Of a stretch of 64,000 bases of DNA, positions 49,570 through 58,601 are shown one piece after another (within the stretch, counting starts at the first letter, position 1; each line of letters opens with the position of its first letter). This DNA is from Deltaproteobacteria bacterium (GTDB lineage: Bacteria > Myxococcota_A > UBA796 > SXON01), in the NCBI GenBank assembly GCA_947490345.1, contig CANLGL010000016.1, positions 30,535 to 94,534 on the forward strand, written 5' to 3'. A model generated the notes under the pieces. That model saw only the letters and a program-made list of their open reading frames with translations. It was not told where the DNA came from and made no database searches. The translations under genes and the position numbers were made by a program.

Positions 49570-51028
49570 CGATCGGCGGCTCGGCGCCGTACGGGCGATA
49601 CAGCGGGTCGCCGACCCAGACCATCATCCAGTAGGACACGACCGTGCTCTCGACGGCCGCTTCGCCGAAGTTGGCCCCCTGCAGCAGGTAGTAGAAGAAC
49701 TGGTCGTACTCCGGCATCCCGGCGACGTAGGGCTCGTTCACGGCGCCGAAGGTGGCGGTGATCCCGTCCAAAAGCGCCGAGCCTGACCACGTGCCCGAGT
49801 TGCGGATGTCGCACGCGGAGCACGAATCGAGGTGGGCGCCAATCGCGCCGGTGGTCCAAGTGAAACAGTCATTGTAGTTGTAATAGCTGTACCAACCTGC
49901 GTAGTACAGGGCGTCGGGGCACTCTAGAGGCGCGGGGTCAGTGCCGAACTCGGCATTGTTGCCATCCCACACAACGTCGTAGAGGCCGACATCCTCGAAG
50001 ACCTCGCGGGTGCCCCACATATTCCATTCTCCCCACTCGTAGCTGCCGAAGCCCGCGTCCGTGGCAGGGGGCACGTCGCCGCGATTGCCGTCGACGTAGA
50101 CGATTCCATCCAGCGTGCCTGCGGCGATGGCGTCTTCAGCAGCGCGCGTTCGTTCGACCAGGGCGATGGCATCGTCCGCGCTGGCGCCGTCGATGCGGGA
50201 GACGATCCAGAAGTCCTCACGCTGGCGCAGGCGGCCGACCGCTTTGTAGTCGCCGTAGATGCCGGTGGTGCTGTCGCCGCTGATGTAGACCGGATTGTAC
50301 TCGACGGCGGACAGCGCCACGCTTGCGGGGCCGCCAAACAACAGCGCGTCCAGACTCACCGTCACCGGTGTCCCGTACGCCAGATCGCCAATCCGATCGG
50401 CCACCTTGTAGGGAACGCCCCACACCGGGACGATGTACTGGGTGTGCGGCTGCACACACGCGAAGACGGCATCGACGAAGGCGGGGTAATCCGCGCCGGC
50501 CAGCGTCGCGTCTGCCGTCGTCGCCACCGGGCAGAGCGCTGAGTCGGGAACCGCGCGGAAGTCGGCGTAGACGTTGGCTACCGCTTCCGACCCGACGACA
50601 TCGGGGTTGTAGACGATCACCACGCGCTGGGCTTCGGGCCAGTTCAGCGAAACCGGCAGCTCGACCGTCTCGCCGCACCCAGTTGCCCTGACGATGACGT
50701 CCTCGGCCTGGTTGACCGCGAGGGTGACCGGAATGACCCACGTTCCTTCCGCGTCGATGGGGCCCACATCGTCGCCACCGCTCTCCGCTGTCCAGACGAT
50801 CTCTCCGGGATCGCCGGCCGCATCGACCGCAAAGCTGACGGTTCGGCCAGGAATCAGCTCGCCGACGACCGAGATGCCGGTAGGCACGGCGCAAGCCGGC
50901 CCAGAGTCCGAGTCCGCCGTGTCGGCAGCGGTGTCGGCAGCGGTGTCGGCAGCGGTGTCGCCGGCGGTGTCAGCCGCCGGGTCGGCCGCACAAGCGAGCA
51001 AGAGAATGAGCAAGGGACGAGAGCGCAT
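49562..51028 (-). CDS. TIGR03790-family lipoprotein (488 aa)
   Basis: Start ATG 51028 gives MRSRPLLILLLACAADPAAD: a lipobox Cys at residue 13 and then a DTAADTAADTA linker. The body has the TIGR03790 pattern: RVVIVYNPDVVGSEAVANVY and an Asp/Tyr-rich C-terminal half, with GTWSGSALLDGITATFGAVN, PYVAGMPEY and WVGDPLYRPY. This family resembles peptidase or caspase-like surface proteins of Planctomycetes and Myxococcota; its activity is not established. An Ig-like segment (about 40-120) precedes the core domain. Confidence 0.82.
   Translation of the reverse strand: MRSRPLLILLLACAADPAADTAGDTAADTAADTAADTADSDSGPACAVPTGISVVGELIPGRTVSFAVDAAGDPGEIVWTAESGGDDVGPIDAEGTWVIPVTLAVNQAEDVIVRATGCGETVELPVSLNWPEAQRVVIVYNPDVVGSEAVANVYADFRAVPDSALCPVATTADATLAGADYPAFVDAVFACVQPHTQYIVPVWGVPYKVADRIGDLAYGTPVTVSLDALLFGGPASVALSAVEYNPVYISGDSTTGIYGDYKAVGRLRQREDFWIVSRIDGASADDAIALVERTRAAEDAIAAGTLDGIVYVDGNRGDVPPATDAGFGSYEWGEWNMWGTREVFEDVGLYDVVWDGNNAEFGTDPAPLECPDALYYAGWYSYYNYNDCFTWTTGAIGAHLDSCSACDIRNSGTWSGSALLDGITATFGAVNEPYVAGMPEYDQFFYYLLQGANFGEAAVESTVVSYWMMVWVGDPLYRPYGAEPPIAI
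50919..50966 (-). repeat. 12-bp tandem repeat encoding a DTAA linker
   Basis: Three perfect units and one variant of GTGTCGGCAGCG (plus-strand reading) encode the Asp-Thr-Ala-Ala linker just after the lipobox of the TIGR03790-like lipoprotein. Unit length is a multiple of three. Confidence 0.9.
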
Positions 51029-51029
51029 T

Positions 51030-51743
51030 TCAGCCTCCGAGGTAGGCCTCGCGGATGGACGGATCGGCGAGCAGCTCGGCGGCAGGAGCGCACTTCTGGA
51101 TGACGCCGGTCTCGAGGACGTAGCCGGTGTGGGCGATCGACAACGCCAGATGGGCGTTTTGCTCGACCAGAAGAACCGTGGTTCCACCCTCATTGATTGC
51201 GCGGATCGTGGCAAAGATGCCCGCCACCACCACCGGAGCGAGGCCGAGGGAGGGCTCGTCGAGGAGCAGCAGCTTGGGCCGCGCCATCATGGCCCGGGCC
51301 ATCGCCAACATCTGCTGCTCGCCGCCGGAGAGCGTACCGGCCCGCTGCGCCAGCCGCTCCTTGAGCCGAGGCCACAGCGACAGCACGTGGTCGAAGTCCG
51401 CTTTGATCGCGGCGGTATCCTTGCGCGTGTAGGCCCCGAGCTGGAGATTCTCGAGCACAGTCAGATTGGGAAAGACCTGCCGCCCCTCGGGTGACTGGCT
51501 GATGCCCTTGCGCACGACCAGGTGCGCCTCCATCCCAGCGATCTCGTCCCCCACCAAGCGAATGCTCCCCGAACGCGGCTGCAAGAGCCCGCTGATCGTG
51601 CGCAGCAGCGTGGTCTTGCCGGCGCCATTGGCGCCCAGAAGGGTCGTGATCTGACCTTCAACCACGGAAAGCGTCACATTCTGAAGCGCGTGGATCTGCC
51701 CGTAGTAGACATTGAGCTCCTTGATGTCGAGGCGAGCGCTCAC
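51030..51743 (-). CDS. livF: Branched-chain amino-acid ABC transporter ATP-binding protein LivF
   Basis: 237 aa. Walker A GANGAGKTT, QSPEGRQVFPNLTVLENL (LivF-specific), signature LSGGEQQMLAMARAM, Walker B LLLDEPSLGLAP. GTG start overlaps livG by 4 bp (livG is upstream on the minus strand). The importer's other genes, livM, livH and livJ, lie beyond an opposite-strand sulfatase gene. Confidence 0.94.
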   Translation of the reverse strand: MSARLDIKELNVYYGQIHALQNVTLSVVEGQITTLLGANGAGKTTLLRTISGLLQPRSGSIRLVGDEIAGMEAHLVVRKGISQSPEGRQVFPNLTVLENLQLGAYTRKDTAAIKADFDHVLSLWPRLKERLAQRAGTLSGGEQQMLAMARAMMARPKLLLLDEPSLGLAPVVVAGIFATIRAINEGGTTVLLVEQNAHLALSIAHTGYVLETGVIQKCAPAAELLADPSIREAYLGG

Positions 51744-52507
51744 GCGGGGACCTCGGCCCCAAGATAAGCCTCGATGACGACCGGGTCGTTCCGGATCTCC
51801 GCCGGTGTTCCCTCCGCGATACGCGCGCCGTGGTCTAGAACGGCGATGCGTTCACAGATTCCCATCACGACGGGCATGTGGTGCTCGATCAGCAGAATGG
51901 TCACGGCGAAGGTGTCCCGGGTCCAGCGGATGAGGTGCATGAGCTCGTGGGCCTCGGACGGGTTCATTCCCGCGGCAGGCTCGTCCAGGAGGAGCAGGCG
52001 CGGCCGTGTCGCGAGCGCCCTGGCGATTTCCAAGCGGCGGCGGAGCCCGTACGGCAGTTCGTCCGCGCCGAGGTGGGCGACGTGGCCCAAGCCGAAGGTG
52101 GCCAGGAGCTCCATCGCGGCCGCGGTGGCCTCGGTTTCTTCACGGGCGTAGCGGGGACCGCGAAAAACCGCCTCGAGCAGGGTCGCGTGCTGATGCCGAA
52201 ACATCGCCACCGTGACGTTCTCGAGCACCGACAGCCCCCCGAAGAGCCGGATGTTCTGAAAGGTCCGGGCGATCCCGGCCCGGGCGACGGCCACCGGGCC
52301 CTTCCCTATGATCGACGCCCCGGAGAGGCGGATGTCGCCTTCGGACGGCGAATATATCCCCGTAATGAGGTTGAACACCGTGGTCTTGCCAGCACCGTTG
52401 GGGCCGATCAACCCGTACAGCGCGCCCTGGGCGACCTTCAGTTCCAGGTCTTGCACGGCCCGCAGTCCTCCGAAACGGATGCCAGCCTTGTCCAACTCCA
52501 GGAGCAT
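51740..52507 (-). CDS. livG: Branched-chain amino-acid ABC transporter ATP-binding protein LivG
   Basis: 255 aa. Walker A GPNGAGKTT with the LivG-type FNLITGIYSPSEGDI, ARTFQNIRLFGGLSVLENV, a degenerate signature LPYGLRRRLEIARAL (LSGGQ replaced by LPYGL, as is common in LivG), Walker B LLLDEPAAGMNP and a C-terminal IEHHMPVVMGICERI. The 74 bp between its ATG and the divergent sulfatase gene must hold its promoter, since the rest of the liv operon is beyond that gene. Confidence 0.94.
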   Translation of the reverse strand: MLLELDKAGIRFGGLRAVQDLELKVAQGALYGLIGPNGAGKTTVFNLITGIYSPSEGDIRLSGASIIGKGPVAVARAGIARTFQNIRLFGGLSVLENVTVAMFRHQHATLLEAVFRGPRYAREETEATAAAMELLATFGLGHVAHLGADELPYGLRRRLEIARALATRPRLLLLDEPAAGMNPSEAHELMHLIRWTRDTFAVTILLIEHHMPVVMGICERIAVLDHGARIAEGTPAEIRNDPVVIEAYLGAEVPA

Positions 52508-52581
52508 TCCGCGGACGTATCATGCGGCCCAGGCGGTTCATCGTCCTGGGAGGCGGCGTCGCAACGGGGTAGCTGCCTACC

Positions 52582-53958
52582 ATGCGCAGGCTGCTGTACG
52601 TGGGAGCCGCCGCGCTATTTATTGTCGCGATATATTTTCTATTCAGCGCGCTGTACGTTCGTTCCTACCGCGCCGGAAGCGTACCGCGGGTTCCCGTCGG
52701 CCGCGACGGGGTCATCTTCATCGTGACGGACAACGTCCGCGCCGATCGGACGTCGCTGTGCGGCTACGCGCGGCCCACCACGCCGGCCCTCAAGGCGCTG
52801 GCAGCGGCGCCAGGAGCGGTCTCGACCTGCCGCGCGTACGCACCGGGGAGCTGGACCCTGCCGAGCCATGCCAGCTACTTCACGGGCCTCGCCGCCGTGC
52901 AGCACCTCGCTCACGAGTACGGGGGTGCCGTGAAGGACGCGTCGGGGACCCGCATCATCACCCGCACGCTCAAGAAGGAAGAGGTCACGCTCGCCGAGCG
53001 CTTCCGCGAGCGTGGTTACCAGACTGCCTTGGTCGCGGCGAATCCGGTCGTGGGTGCCGCAACGGGTCTGTCCCAGGGCTTCTGGTACGGACGCGCGGCC
53101 AAGAAGTTCGGCGAGCTCGATGCGCCCGAGCTGGTGGATGAGTTGAAACGGGTCCTGCGCGAAGACCTCAACCCGATGGGCGGCCCGCTGTTTCTGACCG
53201 TGAACCTCGCCGACGCCCACCGCCCGTGGAAAGCGATTCCGGCCGACCATGACTGGCTTCCGAGGCGTAAAAAGCTCCAATACGACAACGAGAACGACGG
53301 CGAGCGCTGGAAGATGTTCTTGGAGGGCCGGATGTCCGAGCCCGAGCGGGCAAGTTTCCTCCGCCACCTGACCGACGTCTACGACTACGGGATTGAACGG
53401 GCCGACGGGGGGGTCGCCGCGGTACTCGAGACCGTCCGCGCCGCGGGGTGGTGTCGCGACGAGTGCCGCATCGTGGTCACCTCGGACCACGGTGAGTTCT
53501 TGGGCGAACACCACCTGATCGACCACGGCTTCTACACCTGGGAAGAGAACGCCAACGTGTATGTGGTCGCGCAAGGGGTCGAGGTCACCTCCCTGCCAGA
53601 GCCCTTTCCCGGGCTCGCGATTCATGATCTGGTGCTCGACGGGCGCCTGCCGGACCCGCTCCCGCGCGTGGAGGCTTGGGCCTGGCCACACGTCCGCCGC
53701 GCCATTCACAGCAGCGGCAAGGCCTTCGGCTCGATGTCCGTCGCGCGTTGGACCGGGCTCATCAAAGAAATGTGGTTGGACGGTACGTACTACCGCTTCG
53801 ACTTGGCGAAGGACCCCCACGAACTCGGCGAGGCAGGGGGCACCCCGGAAGCAGGCTTCACCGACCTGAAAACGCTGCTGGAGCTCCAGAGCACGCGGGC
53901 GGGAGCCGACGAGGCGCGCATGATGGAGGCCCTCGAGGCGGCCGGCTACATCGAGTAA
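52582..53958 (+). CDS. Membrane-anchored sulfatase-like hydrolase (458 aa)
   Basis: One N-terminal membrane segment (about residues 4-26) and a periplasmic alkaline-phosphatase-fold domain: GVIFIVTDNVRADRTSLCGY (metal ligand), GSWTLPSHASYFTGL (nucleophile region with Thr or Ser rather than the Cys of classical sulfatases) and VVTSDHGEFLGEHH. The missing Cys argues against a formylglycine enzyme unless Ser is modified. Phosphoethanolamine or phosphoglycerol transfer is an alternative. It sits on the opposite strand inside the liv cluster, between livG and livM. Confidence 0.87.
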   Translation: MRRLLYVGAAALFIVAIYFLFSALYVRSYRAGSVPRVPVGRDGVIFIVTDNVRADRTSLCGYARPTTPALKALAAAPGAVSTCRAYAPGSWTLPSHASYFTGLAAVQHLAHEYGGAVKDASGTRIITRTLKKEEVTLAERFRERGYQTALVAANPVVGAATGLSQGFWYGRAAKKFGELDAPELVDELKRVLREDLNPMGGPLFLTVNLADAHRPWKAIPADHDWLPRRKKLQYDNENDGERWKMFLEGRMSEPERASFLRHLTDVYDYGIERADGGVAAVLETVRAAGWCRDECRIVVTSDHGEFLGEHHLIDHGFYTWEENANVYVVAQGVEVTSLPEPFPGLAIHDLVLDGRLPDPLPRVEAWAWPHVRRAIHSSGKAFGSMSVARWTGLIKEMWLDGTYYRFDLAKDPHELGEAGGTPEAGFTDLKTLLELQSTRAGADEARMMEALEAAGYIE

Positions 53959-53969
53959 CAGTCGGCGAA

Positions 53970-54995
53970 CTAGGCCGGGCTCGGCCGAAGCCGTCGCCAC
54001 GCTCCCATCAGGACGTCTCCCAGCTCTCGCCCGCCCAAAAAGCCTTTGGGTCGGGTGATCATCATGCCGATGAGCACCAACGAGTAGATGACCATGCGGT
54101 ACTGCGACAGGCGCCCGAGGAACTCCGGAGGAGCGTCGAGCAACCCGGCCGAGACCAGAGGCGCGCAGGCCTTGATGAGCCAGCCGCCCAACACGCGCAG
54201 GAACTCGGGCAAGGCCGTCAGGACGACGGCGGCCAGGATCGGGCCGCTGAGGCTCGCCGTACCGCCCAAGACCACCATCGCCAACAGCTCGATGCTCCGG
54301 TCGAACTCGAACTGCTTGGGGAAGATGCTGGAGTTGTAAAAGCCGAGCAGCGCGCCGGCTGCTCCCGCCCAGAACGCGCCCACCACGAACGCGGTGACCT
54401 TGACGCGGGTGGTATCCACCCCGAGCGACCGGGTGGCGATCTCGTTGTCGCGCACCGCCGCGAACGCCCGGCCATGAGAGCTCTTCAGCAAATTGCGCAT
54501 GAAGACCACGGCCAGGAGGACCCAGGTGAACGTCCAACCAAAACTGGTCGCGACGGGGACGCCAGTGAGGCCGAGGGCACCACCTAGAAAGGGGGTGTTC
54601 TGCACGATGACGATGATGATCTGATTGAACCCGAGCGTGACCACGGCGAGGTAGTCCCCCGACAGGCGCAGGCTCGGCACGCCCACCACCAGCCCGGCCA
54701 CCGACGCGATCAACCCGCCGAGGGGCACCGCCAGCACCGGCGGAATGTTCAGGTGCAGCGAGAGGCTCGCGGCCCCGTAGGCGCCAAGCGCCATAAAACC
54801 GGCGTGACCCAACGAGAACTGGCCGGTGAAGCCGAGCACGAGCGCCAAACCGGTGACGGCGATGACGTTGAACCCGATCCGTAGGAGCACGTTGGTGAGG
54901 TACGCGTCCGTCCACGGGATCACGAAGTGGTCGATACCCCACACCGCGGCGATGCCGAAGGCGACCAGCGCGTACCCGGCTACCGGCGACTTCAC
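53970..54995 (-). CDS. livM: Branched-chain amino-acid ABC transporter permease LivM
   Basis: 341 aa, about eight membrane helices. LivM signatures include GFTGQFSLGHAGFMALGAY, the VPSLRLSGDYLAVVTLGFNQ loop, TFTWVLLAVVFMRNL and SHGRAFAAVRDNEIATRSLG, which is the ATPase-docking loop. GTG start overlaps livH by 4 bp. The stop is 11 bp from the convergent sulfatase gene. Confidence 0.94.
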   Translation of the reverse strand: MKSPVAGYALVAFGIAAVWGIDHFVIPWTDAYLTNVLLRIGFNVIAVTGLALVLGFTGQFSLGHAGFMALGAYGAASLSLHLNIPPVLAVPLGGLIASVAGLVVGVPSLRLSGDYLAVVTLGFNQIIIVIVQNTPFLGGALGLTGVPVATSFGWTFTWVLLAVVFMRNLLKSSHGRAFAAVRDNEIATRSLGVDTTRVKVTAFVVGAFWAGAAGALLGFYNSSIFPKQFEFDRSIELLAMVVLGGTASLSGPILAAVVLTALPEFLRVLGGWLIKACAPLVSAGLLDAPPEFLGRLSQYRMVIYSLVLIGMMITRPKGFLGGRELGDVLMGAWRRLRPSPA

Positions 54996-55888
54996 ACCTT
55001 CTCCGGGACGAACTTTCCGAACAGCCCCGCAGGACGCACCAGGAGGATCACGATGAGCAAGAGAAATGCCACCGCGTCACGCCAAGTGCTGGAGACGTAG
55101 CCGCTGACCATCGTCTCGCACAGGCCGAGCAGGATCGCCCCCGCTACCGCGCCGGGAATGCTCCCGATGCCGCCGAGCACCGCCGCCACGAAGGCCTTCA
55201 GGCCCGGCATGATGCCCATTGCCGGATCGACCCGGGGGTTGTCGAGCACCCACAACATCGACGCCGCCCCAGCCAGGATGGAGCCCAACGCGAAAGTGAA
55301 GGCGATGATGCGATCGACCGGAATCCCCATCAGCGCCGCCGCGTCCCGGCTGGCCGACACCGCCCGCATCGCCCGCCCCACCTGCGTACGCTCCACGACG
55401 TGGTGGAGCGCGATCATCAGGACGATGGTGACACTGAAGACCAGCACGTTGTTGGTGCTCACCGACACCCCCGCAATCACCCAGGTCGTACGGGGAAGCA
55501 GCTCCGGGAAGGGAACGTTGGTCCCCCAGACCAGCAGGGCGCCGTTCTGTAAAAGCAGCGACATCCCGATGGCGGTGATCAGCATGTTCAGGCGGCCGGA
55601 TTTCCGCAACGGCCGGTACGCGAGGCGCTCGATGGCCACCCCGAGGGCCGCGGTTGCCAACATCGTCGCGACCGCCACGAAGATCACCCCAGCGACCGAG
55701 GGCGCATCGGCGACACCGCTGTACTTGGCGATCAAGAGCGCGAAGAAGCCTCCCATCATGAACACTTCGCTGTGGGCGAAGTTGATCATCTGGAGCGTGC
55801 CGTACACCATGGTGTAGCCGAGGGCGATGAGCGCGTAGATCGCGCCGAGCGAGAGCCCGTTGACGAGTTGCTGGACGAAGAGGGTCAC
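54992..55888 (-). CDS. livH: Branched-chain amino-acid ABC transporter permease LivH
   Basis: 298 aa from a GTG. The N-terminus VNGLSLGAIYALIALGYTMV and YGTLQMINFAHSEVFMMGGF are the LivH hallmarks. The docking loop is QVGRAMRAVSASRDAAALMG, and the C-terminal GGIGSIPGAVAGAILLG is conserved. Overlaps livJ and livM by 4 bp each, so the three genes are translationally coupled. Confidence 0.95.
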   Translation of the reverse strand: MTLFVQQLVNGLSLGAIYALIALGYTMVYGTLQMINFAHSEVFMMGGFFALLIAKYSGVADAPSVAGVIFVAVATMLATAALGVAIERLAYRPLRKSGRLNMLITAIGMSLLLQNGALLVWGTNVPFPELLPRTTWVIAGVSVSTNNVLVFSVTIVLMIALHHVVERTQVGRAMRAVSASRDAAALMGIPVDRIIAFTFALGSILAGAASMLWVLDNPRVDPAMGIMPGLKAFVAAVLGGIGSIPGAVAGAILLGLCETMVSGYVSSTWRDAVAFLLLIVILLVRPAGLFGKFVPEKV

Positions 55889-57183
55889 GGAGCCGGTGTC
55901 GGTGCCGCCGCGCCTTCGACCGGCGGGGCCAACGCGGCGTCGACCGGCTGCGTACTGTCAACCGGGACCTCGGGCGCCGGGACCGCACCGATCGGGTCAA
56001 TCTTGGAGACGAACTTGGGGCCGTCCTTGGTCACCTGCACGACAACCGCGGACTTGGTCGCGTTCCGGTTCTCGTCGATCGTGGTGTTGCCGGTGACGCC
56101 CGGGTAGTCCTTGACCACGGCCAACCGGTCCCTGAGCGCGGCGCGAGCGGCCTTGCGGGAGCCTTCGGTCGCCGGAACGGTGCTCCGATCCGCGAAAGCG
56201 TCGAGCATCTTGGGGTCTTTGGCCACGTCTTCCATCGACATGTAGAGGATCTTCGCGGCGTCGTAGCCGAGCGCGGCGAGGCCGTCGGGCTTCTTGTGGT
56301 ACTTCGCCTCGTACTTGGTGATGAAGTCCTGAACGGCCGGCGCGGGGTCATCCACCGAGTAGTGGTTGGTGTAGTAGGCTCCGATGATCGCATCTTTGCC
56401 ATTCTGAACCAGGGTTTCGCTGTCCCAGCCATCCCCGCCGAGGAACACGCCCTGGTACCCGAGCTCCCGCGCCTGCACCGCGATGCGCGCCACCTCGGTG
56501 TAGTAGCCCGTCAAGATCATCGCATCGGGCTGAGCGGCAATCAGTTTGCTCAACAGCGCCTTGAACTCGAAGTCGCCTTCGCTGTAGGCTTCGTCACCGA
56601 CAATCTCGCCACCCATCGCGACGAAGTGCTTGGTGAAAACGTCCGCGAGACCAACGCTATAGTCGTTCTTGACGTCGCGCAGGATCGCCGCTTTGCGCAC
56701 GCCCTTGTCCCCGTAGGCGAACTTCGCGATCGCCTCGCCCTGGAAGGGGTCGATGAAGCAGACGCGGAAGATGTAGTCACCTACCATCGTCACTTTTTCG
56801 CTGGTCGAGGATGGGGAGATCATCGGCACCGACGCCCGCTGCAACAGCGGCGCGGCTGCAAGGCTACGCGAGCTGGAGACCTCGCCAAGCACCGCCACGG
56901 GGTGGTCGCTGCTGAGGAGCTTGTTGACGGCGGTCGTCGCTTCTTCCGGCTTGGACTGGTCGTCCTCGACCACGACGCGAATCTTCACGCCGCCGATGCC
57001 GCCCTTGGCGTTCTGCTCCTCGGTCGCGATGTCAATTCCGTCACGGGTCGACAGCCCAAAGGTAGCCGCCGTCCCCGACAACGAGCCGTATTCCCCGATG
57101 ACGATCTCCTTCGGTTGGTCAGCACCGCCGCCACCAGTACACGCGGCCAGCAAGGAGAGAGCGAGAATGCGAATCGTGGGCAA
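55885..57183 (-). CDS. livJ: Branched-chain amino-acid ABC transporter substrate-binding lipoprotein LivJ
   Basis: Type I periplasmic-binding-protein fold, 432 aa. A TTG start with GGAG 8 nt upstream fits best: it yields a signal with lipobox (LSLLAAC, Cys about 15). Then come IVIGEYGSLSGTAATFGLST, VLGEVSSSRSLAAAPLLQ and ARELGYQGVFLGGDGWDS, typical of LivJ/amide-binding receptors. A Pro/Ala-rich C-terminal tail of about 40 residues is extra. It is the first gene of livJ-livH-livM. Confidence 0.92.
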   Translation of the reverse strand: MPTIRILALSLLAACTGGGGADQPKEIVIGEYGSLSGTAATFGLSTRDGIDIATEEQNAKGGIGGVKIRVVVEDDQSKPEEATTAVNKLLSSDHPVAVLGEVSSSRSLAAAPLLQRASVPMISPSSTSEKVTMVGDYIFRVCFIDPFQGEAIAKFAYGDKGVRKAAILRDVKNDYSVGLADVFTKHFVAMGGEIVGDEAYSEGDFEFKALLSKLIAAQPDAMILTGYYTEVARIAVQARELGYQGVFLGGDGWDSETLVQNGKDAIIGAYYTNHYSVDDPAPAVQDFITKYEAKYHKKPDGLAALGYDAAKILYMSMEDVAKDPKMLDAFADRSTVPATEGSRKAARAALRDRLAVVKDYPGVTGNTTIDENRNATKSAVVVQVTKDGPKFVSKIDPIGAVPAPEVPVDSTQPVDAALAPPVEGAAAPTPAP

Positions 57184-57256
57184 GGGTAGGCTCCGGAAGA
57201 AGGCGCGATTGTAGCGATCGGCGGCGATTCGTCAAGCCCGCACGTCGACGCGGCCG

Positions 57257-57283
57257 GGCGGCCGAGGACATCCCCCGGCCGCC
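57257..57283 (-). terminator. GC-rich hairpin after ssb, candidate terminator
   Basis: GGCGGCCG and CGGCCGCC form an 8-bp perfect stem with an 11-base loop, starting 11 bp after the ssb stop codon and lying between ssb and livJ on the same strand. No U-tract follows, so it could equally be a transcript-stabilising hairpin. Confidence 0.4.
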
Positions 57284-57293
57284 GACCTGAGGC

Positions 57294-57761
57294 TCAGAAG
57301 GGGATCTCGTCCTCGGAAGCGCCATCGCCGGACGACAGCGCCACCTCCTCCGACACCTCCTCCTCCACCGGAAGCGCCGCGCCAACCGCGACCTCGGGTG
57401 CGACCTCCGTCGCGACGACGCTCGTCTGCCGCCGCTTCTGGGAGATCCACAGCACCCGCTCCACATAGAGGTTCACCTCGTAGTGGGCCTGCCCATCCTT
57501 GTCGGTCCAGCGGTTGGGGCGCACCACGCTCTCCACGGCGATCATGTCGCCCTTGTGCGCGTTGCGGAGAAGGGACTCCGCCGTCTTGCCGAACGCCGTG
57601 AGGCGGTGCCAGTCGGGGGTGTCGACCCAGTTCTCCCCGTCCTTGCGCGCGTGGGGCGTCGCGAGGCTAAGACGCACCAGCGTGGTGCCTCCGGGGGTGG
57701 TACGGGGTTCGGGATCGCGGCCGAGATGGCCAATGAAGTACGCTTTGTTGAGACCGTTCAT
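57294..57761 (-). CDS. ssb: Single-stranded DNA-binding protein
   Basis: 155 aa from ATG 57761, with AGGAG about 7 bases upstream. The OB-fold opens NGLNKAYFIGHLGRDPEPRT and includes WHRLTAFGKTAESL and the VVRPNRWTDKDGQ loop. An acidic disordered linker leads to the terminal tip SEDEIPF, the conserved D-[DE]-[DE]-I-P-F signal that docks partner proteins. Divergent from the deoxynucleoside kinase gene. Confidence 0.94.
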   Translation of the reverse strand: MNGLNKAYFIGHLGRDPEPRTTPGGTTLVRLSLATPHARKDGENWVDTPDWHRLTAFGKTAESLLRNAHKGDMIAVESVVRPNRWTDKDGQAHYEVNLYVERVLWISQKRRQTSVVATEVAPEVAVGAALPVEEEVSEEVALSSGDGASEDEIPF

Positions 57762-57856
57762 GATTTGCTCCTGGCCATCCTGGATGGATGCGCCGCGCCG
57801 GTCCTGGCAACCCACGTGCCAACGGGCGAACCGGCACTTTTGACGCACCTGCCGAC

Positions 57857-57888
57857 CGACGTCCGTCAGTGTCCGGCGACGTCCGTCA
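57857..57888. promoter_or_regulatory. Two 12-bp direct repeats with 20-bp period between ssb and the deoxynucleoside kinase
   Basis: CGACGTCCGTCA occurs at 57857-57868 and again at 57877-57888. A start-to-start distance of 20 bp puts both on the same DNA face, as for a pair of operator sites. They lie in the 169-bp divergent region, 42 bp before the kinase start. It does not resemble a LexA box. Confidence 0.35.
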
Positions 57889-57930
57889 CCGTCAGGGCGT
57901 CAAGCCGAGGCGCGCGCTACATGGCCCCCG

Positions 57931-58599
57931 ATGCGCGGCTTGATCGTCGTCGAGGGGCTGATCGGGGTCGGCAAGACCACGTTGTGCCGGATCATGGAGC
58001 GCGAGTGGGGCGCCCGGCTCGTGCTGGAGCCAGCCGAAGACAACCCCTTCCTCGCCGAGTTTTACGCCGATCCCCGACGGTTCGCGTTCCCAGCGCAGAT
58101 GTTCTACCTGGCCAACCGGTACGCCCAACAGCTCCAGGCCCGACAGACCTCGCTCTTCCACCCGCTGACGGTCTGCGACTACCTCATGGCGAAAGACGGC
58201 ATCTTCGCCGAAATGACGCTGACCGGGCACGAACTCACCCTGTACCGCCGCTTTGCCGAGCTCCTGGATGAGGAGCCGCTGCGTCCGGATTTCGTCGTCT
58301 TCCTGGACTCGGACACCGAGGTCATCCGCGACCGAATCGCCAAGCGTGCCATCGCCGCCGAGCAGGTGATCCCTGCCGATTACCTGGACTCTTTGCGCGA
58401 GCGCTACTACCGTCTATGGGACCGCTGGACGCTGTGCCCGATCCACGTCATCCGCACCGACGAGCTGGACTACGTCGGCAGTGAGGACGCACGCGCGCAC
58501 ATGCTGGCCCTCGTTGCGGGCTGGCTTGAACACAAGCCGCTGCCGGGGTCGCCGCCGCCCTACCGCAGCTCCGCTCAACGTTCCTTGTTCGGGGGCTGA
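57931..58599 (+). CDS. Deoxynucleoside kinase (dAK/dGK family)
   Basis: Salvages deoxynucleosides by 5'-phosphorylation. P-loop GLIGVGKTT (residues about 10-18), the EPAEDNPFLAEFY region, YLANRYAQQLQ, an Asp-Tyr string (CDYLMAKDGIFAEMTL, equivalent to the family's DRxxxED-type site) and an Arg-rich LID (DRIAKRAIAAEQ). Length 222 aa is typical. It is followed within 2 bp by adenosine deaminase on the same strand, suggesting a purine (deoxy)nucleoside salvage unit. Confidence 0.9.
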   Translation: MRGLIVVEGLIGVGKTTLCRIMEREWGARLVLEPAEDNPFLAEFYADPRRFAFPAQMFYLANRYAQQLQARQTSLFHPLTVCDYLMAKDGIFAEMTLTGHELTLYRRFAELLDEEPLRPDFVVFLDSDTEVIRDRIAKRAIAAEQVIPADYLDSLRERYYRLWDRWTLCPIHVIRTDELDYVGSEDARAHMLALVAGWLEHKPLPGSPPPYRSSAQRSLFGG

Positions 58600-58601
58600 C
58601 G

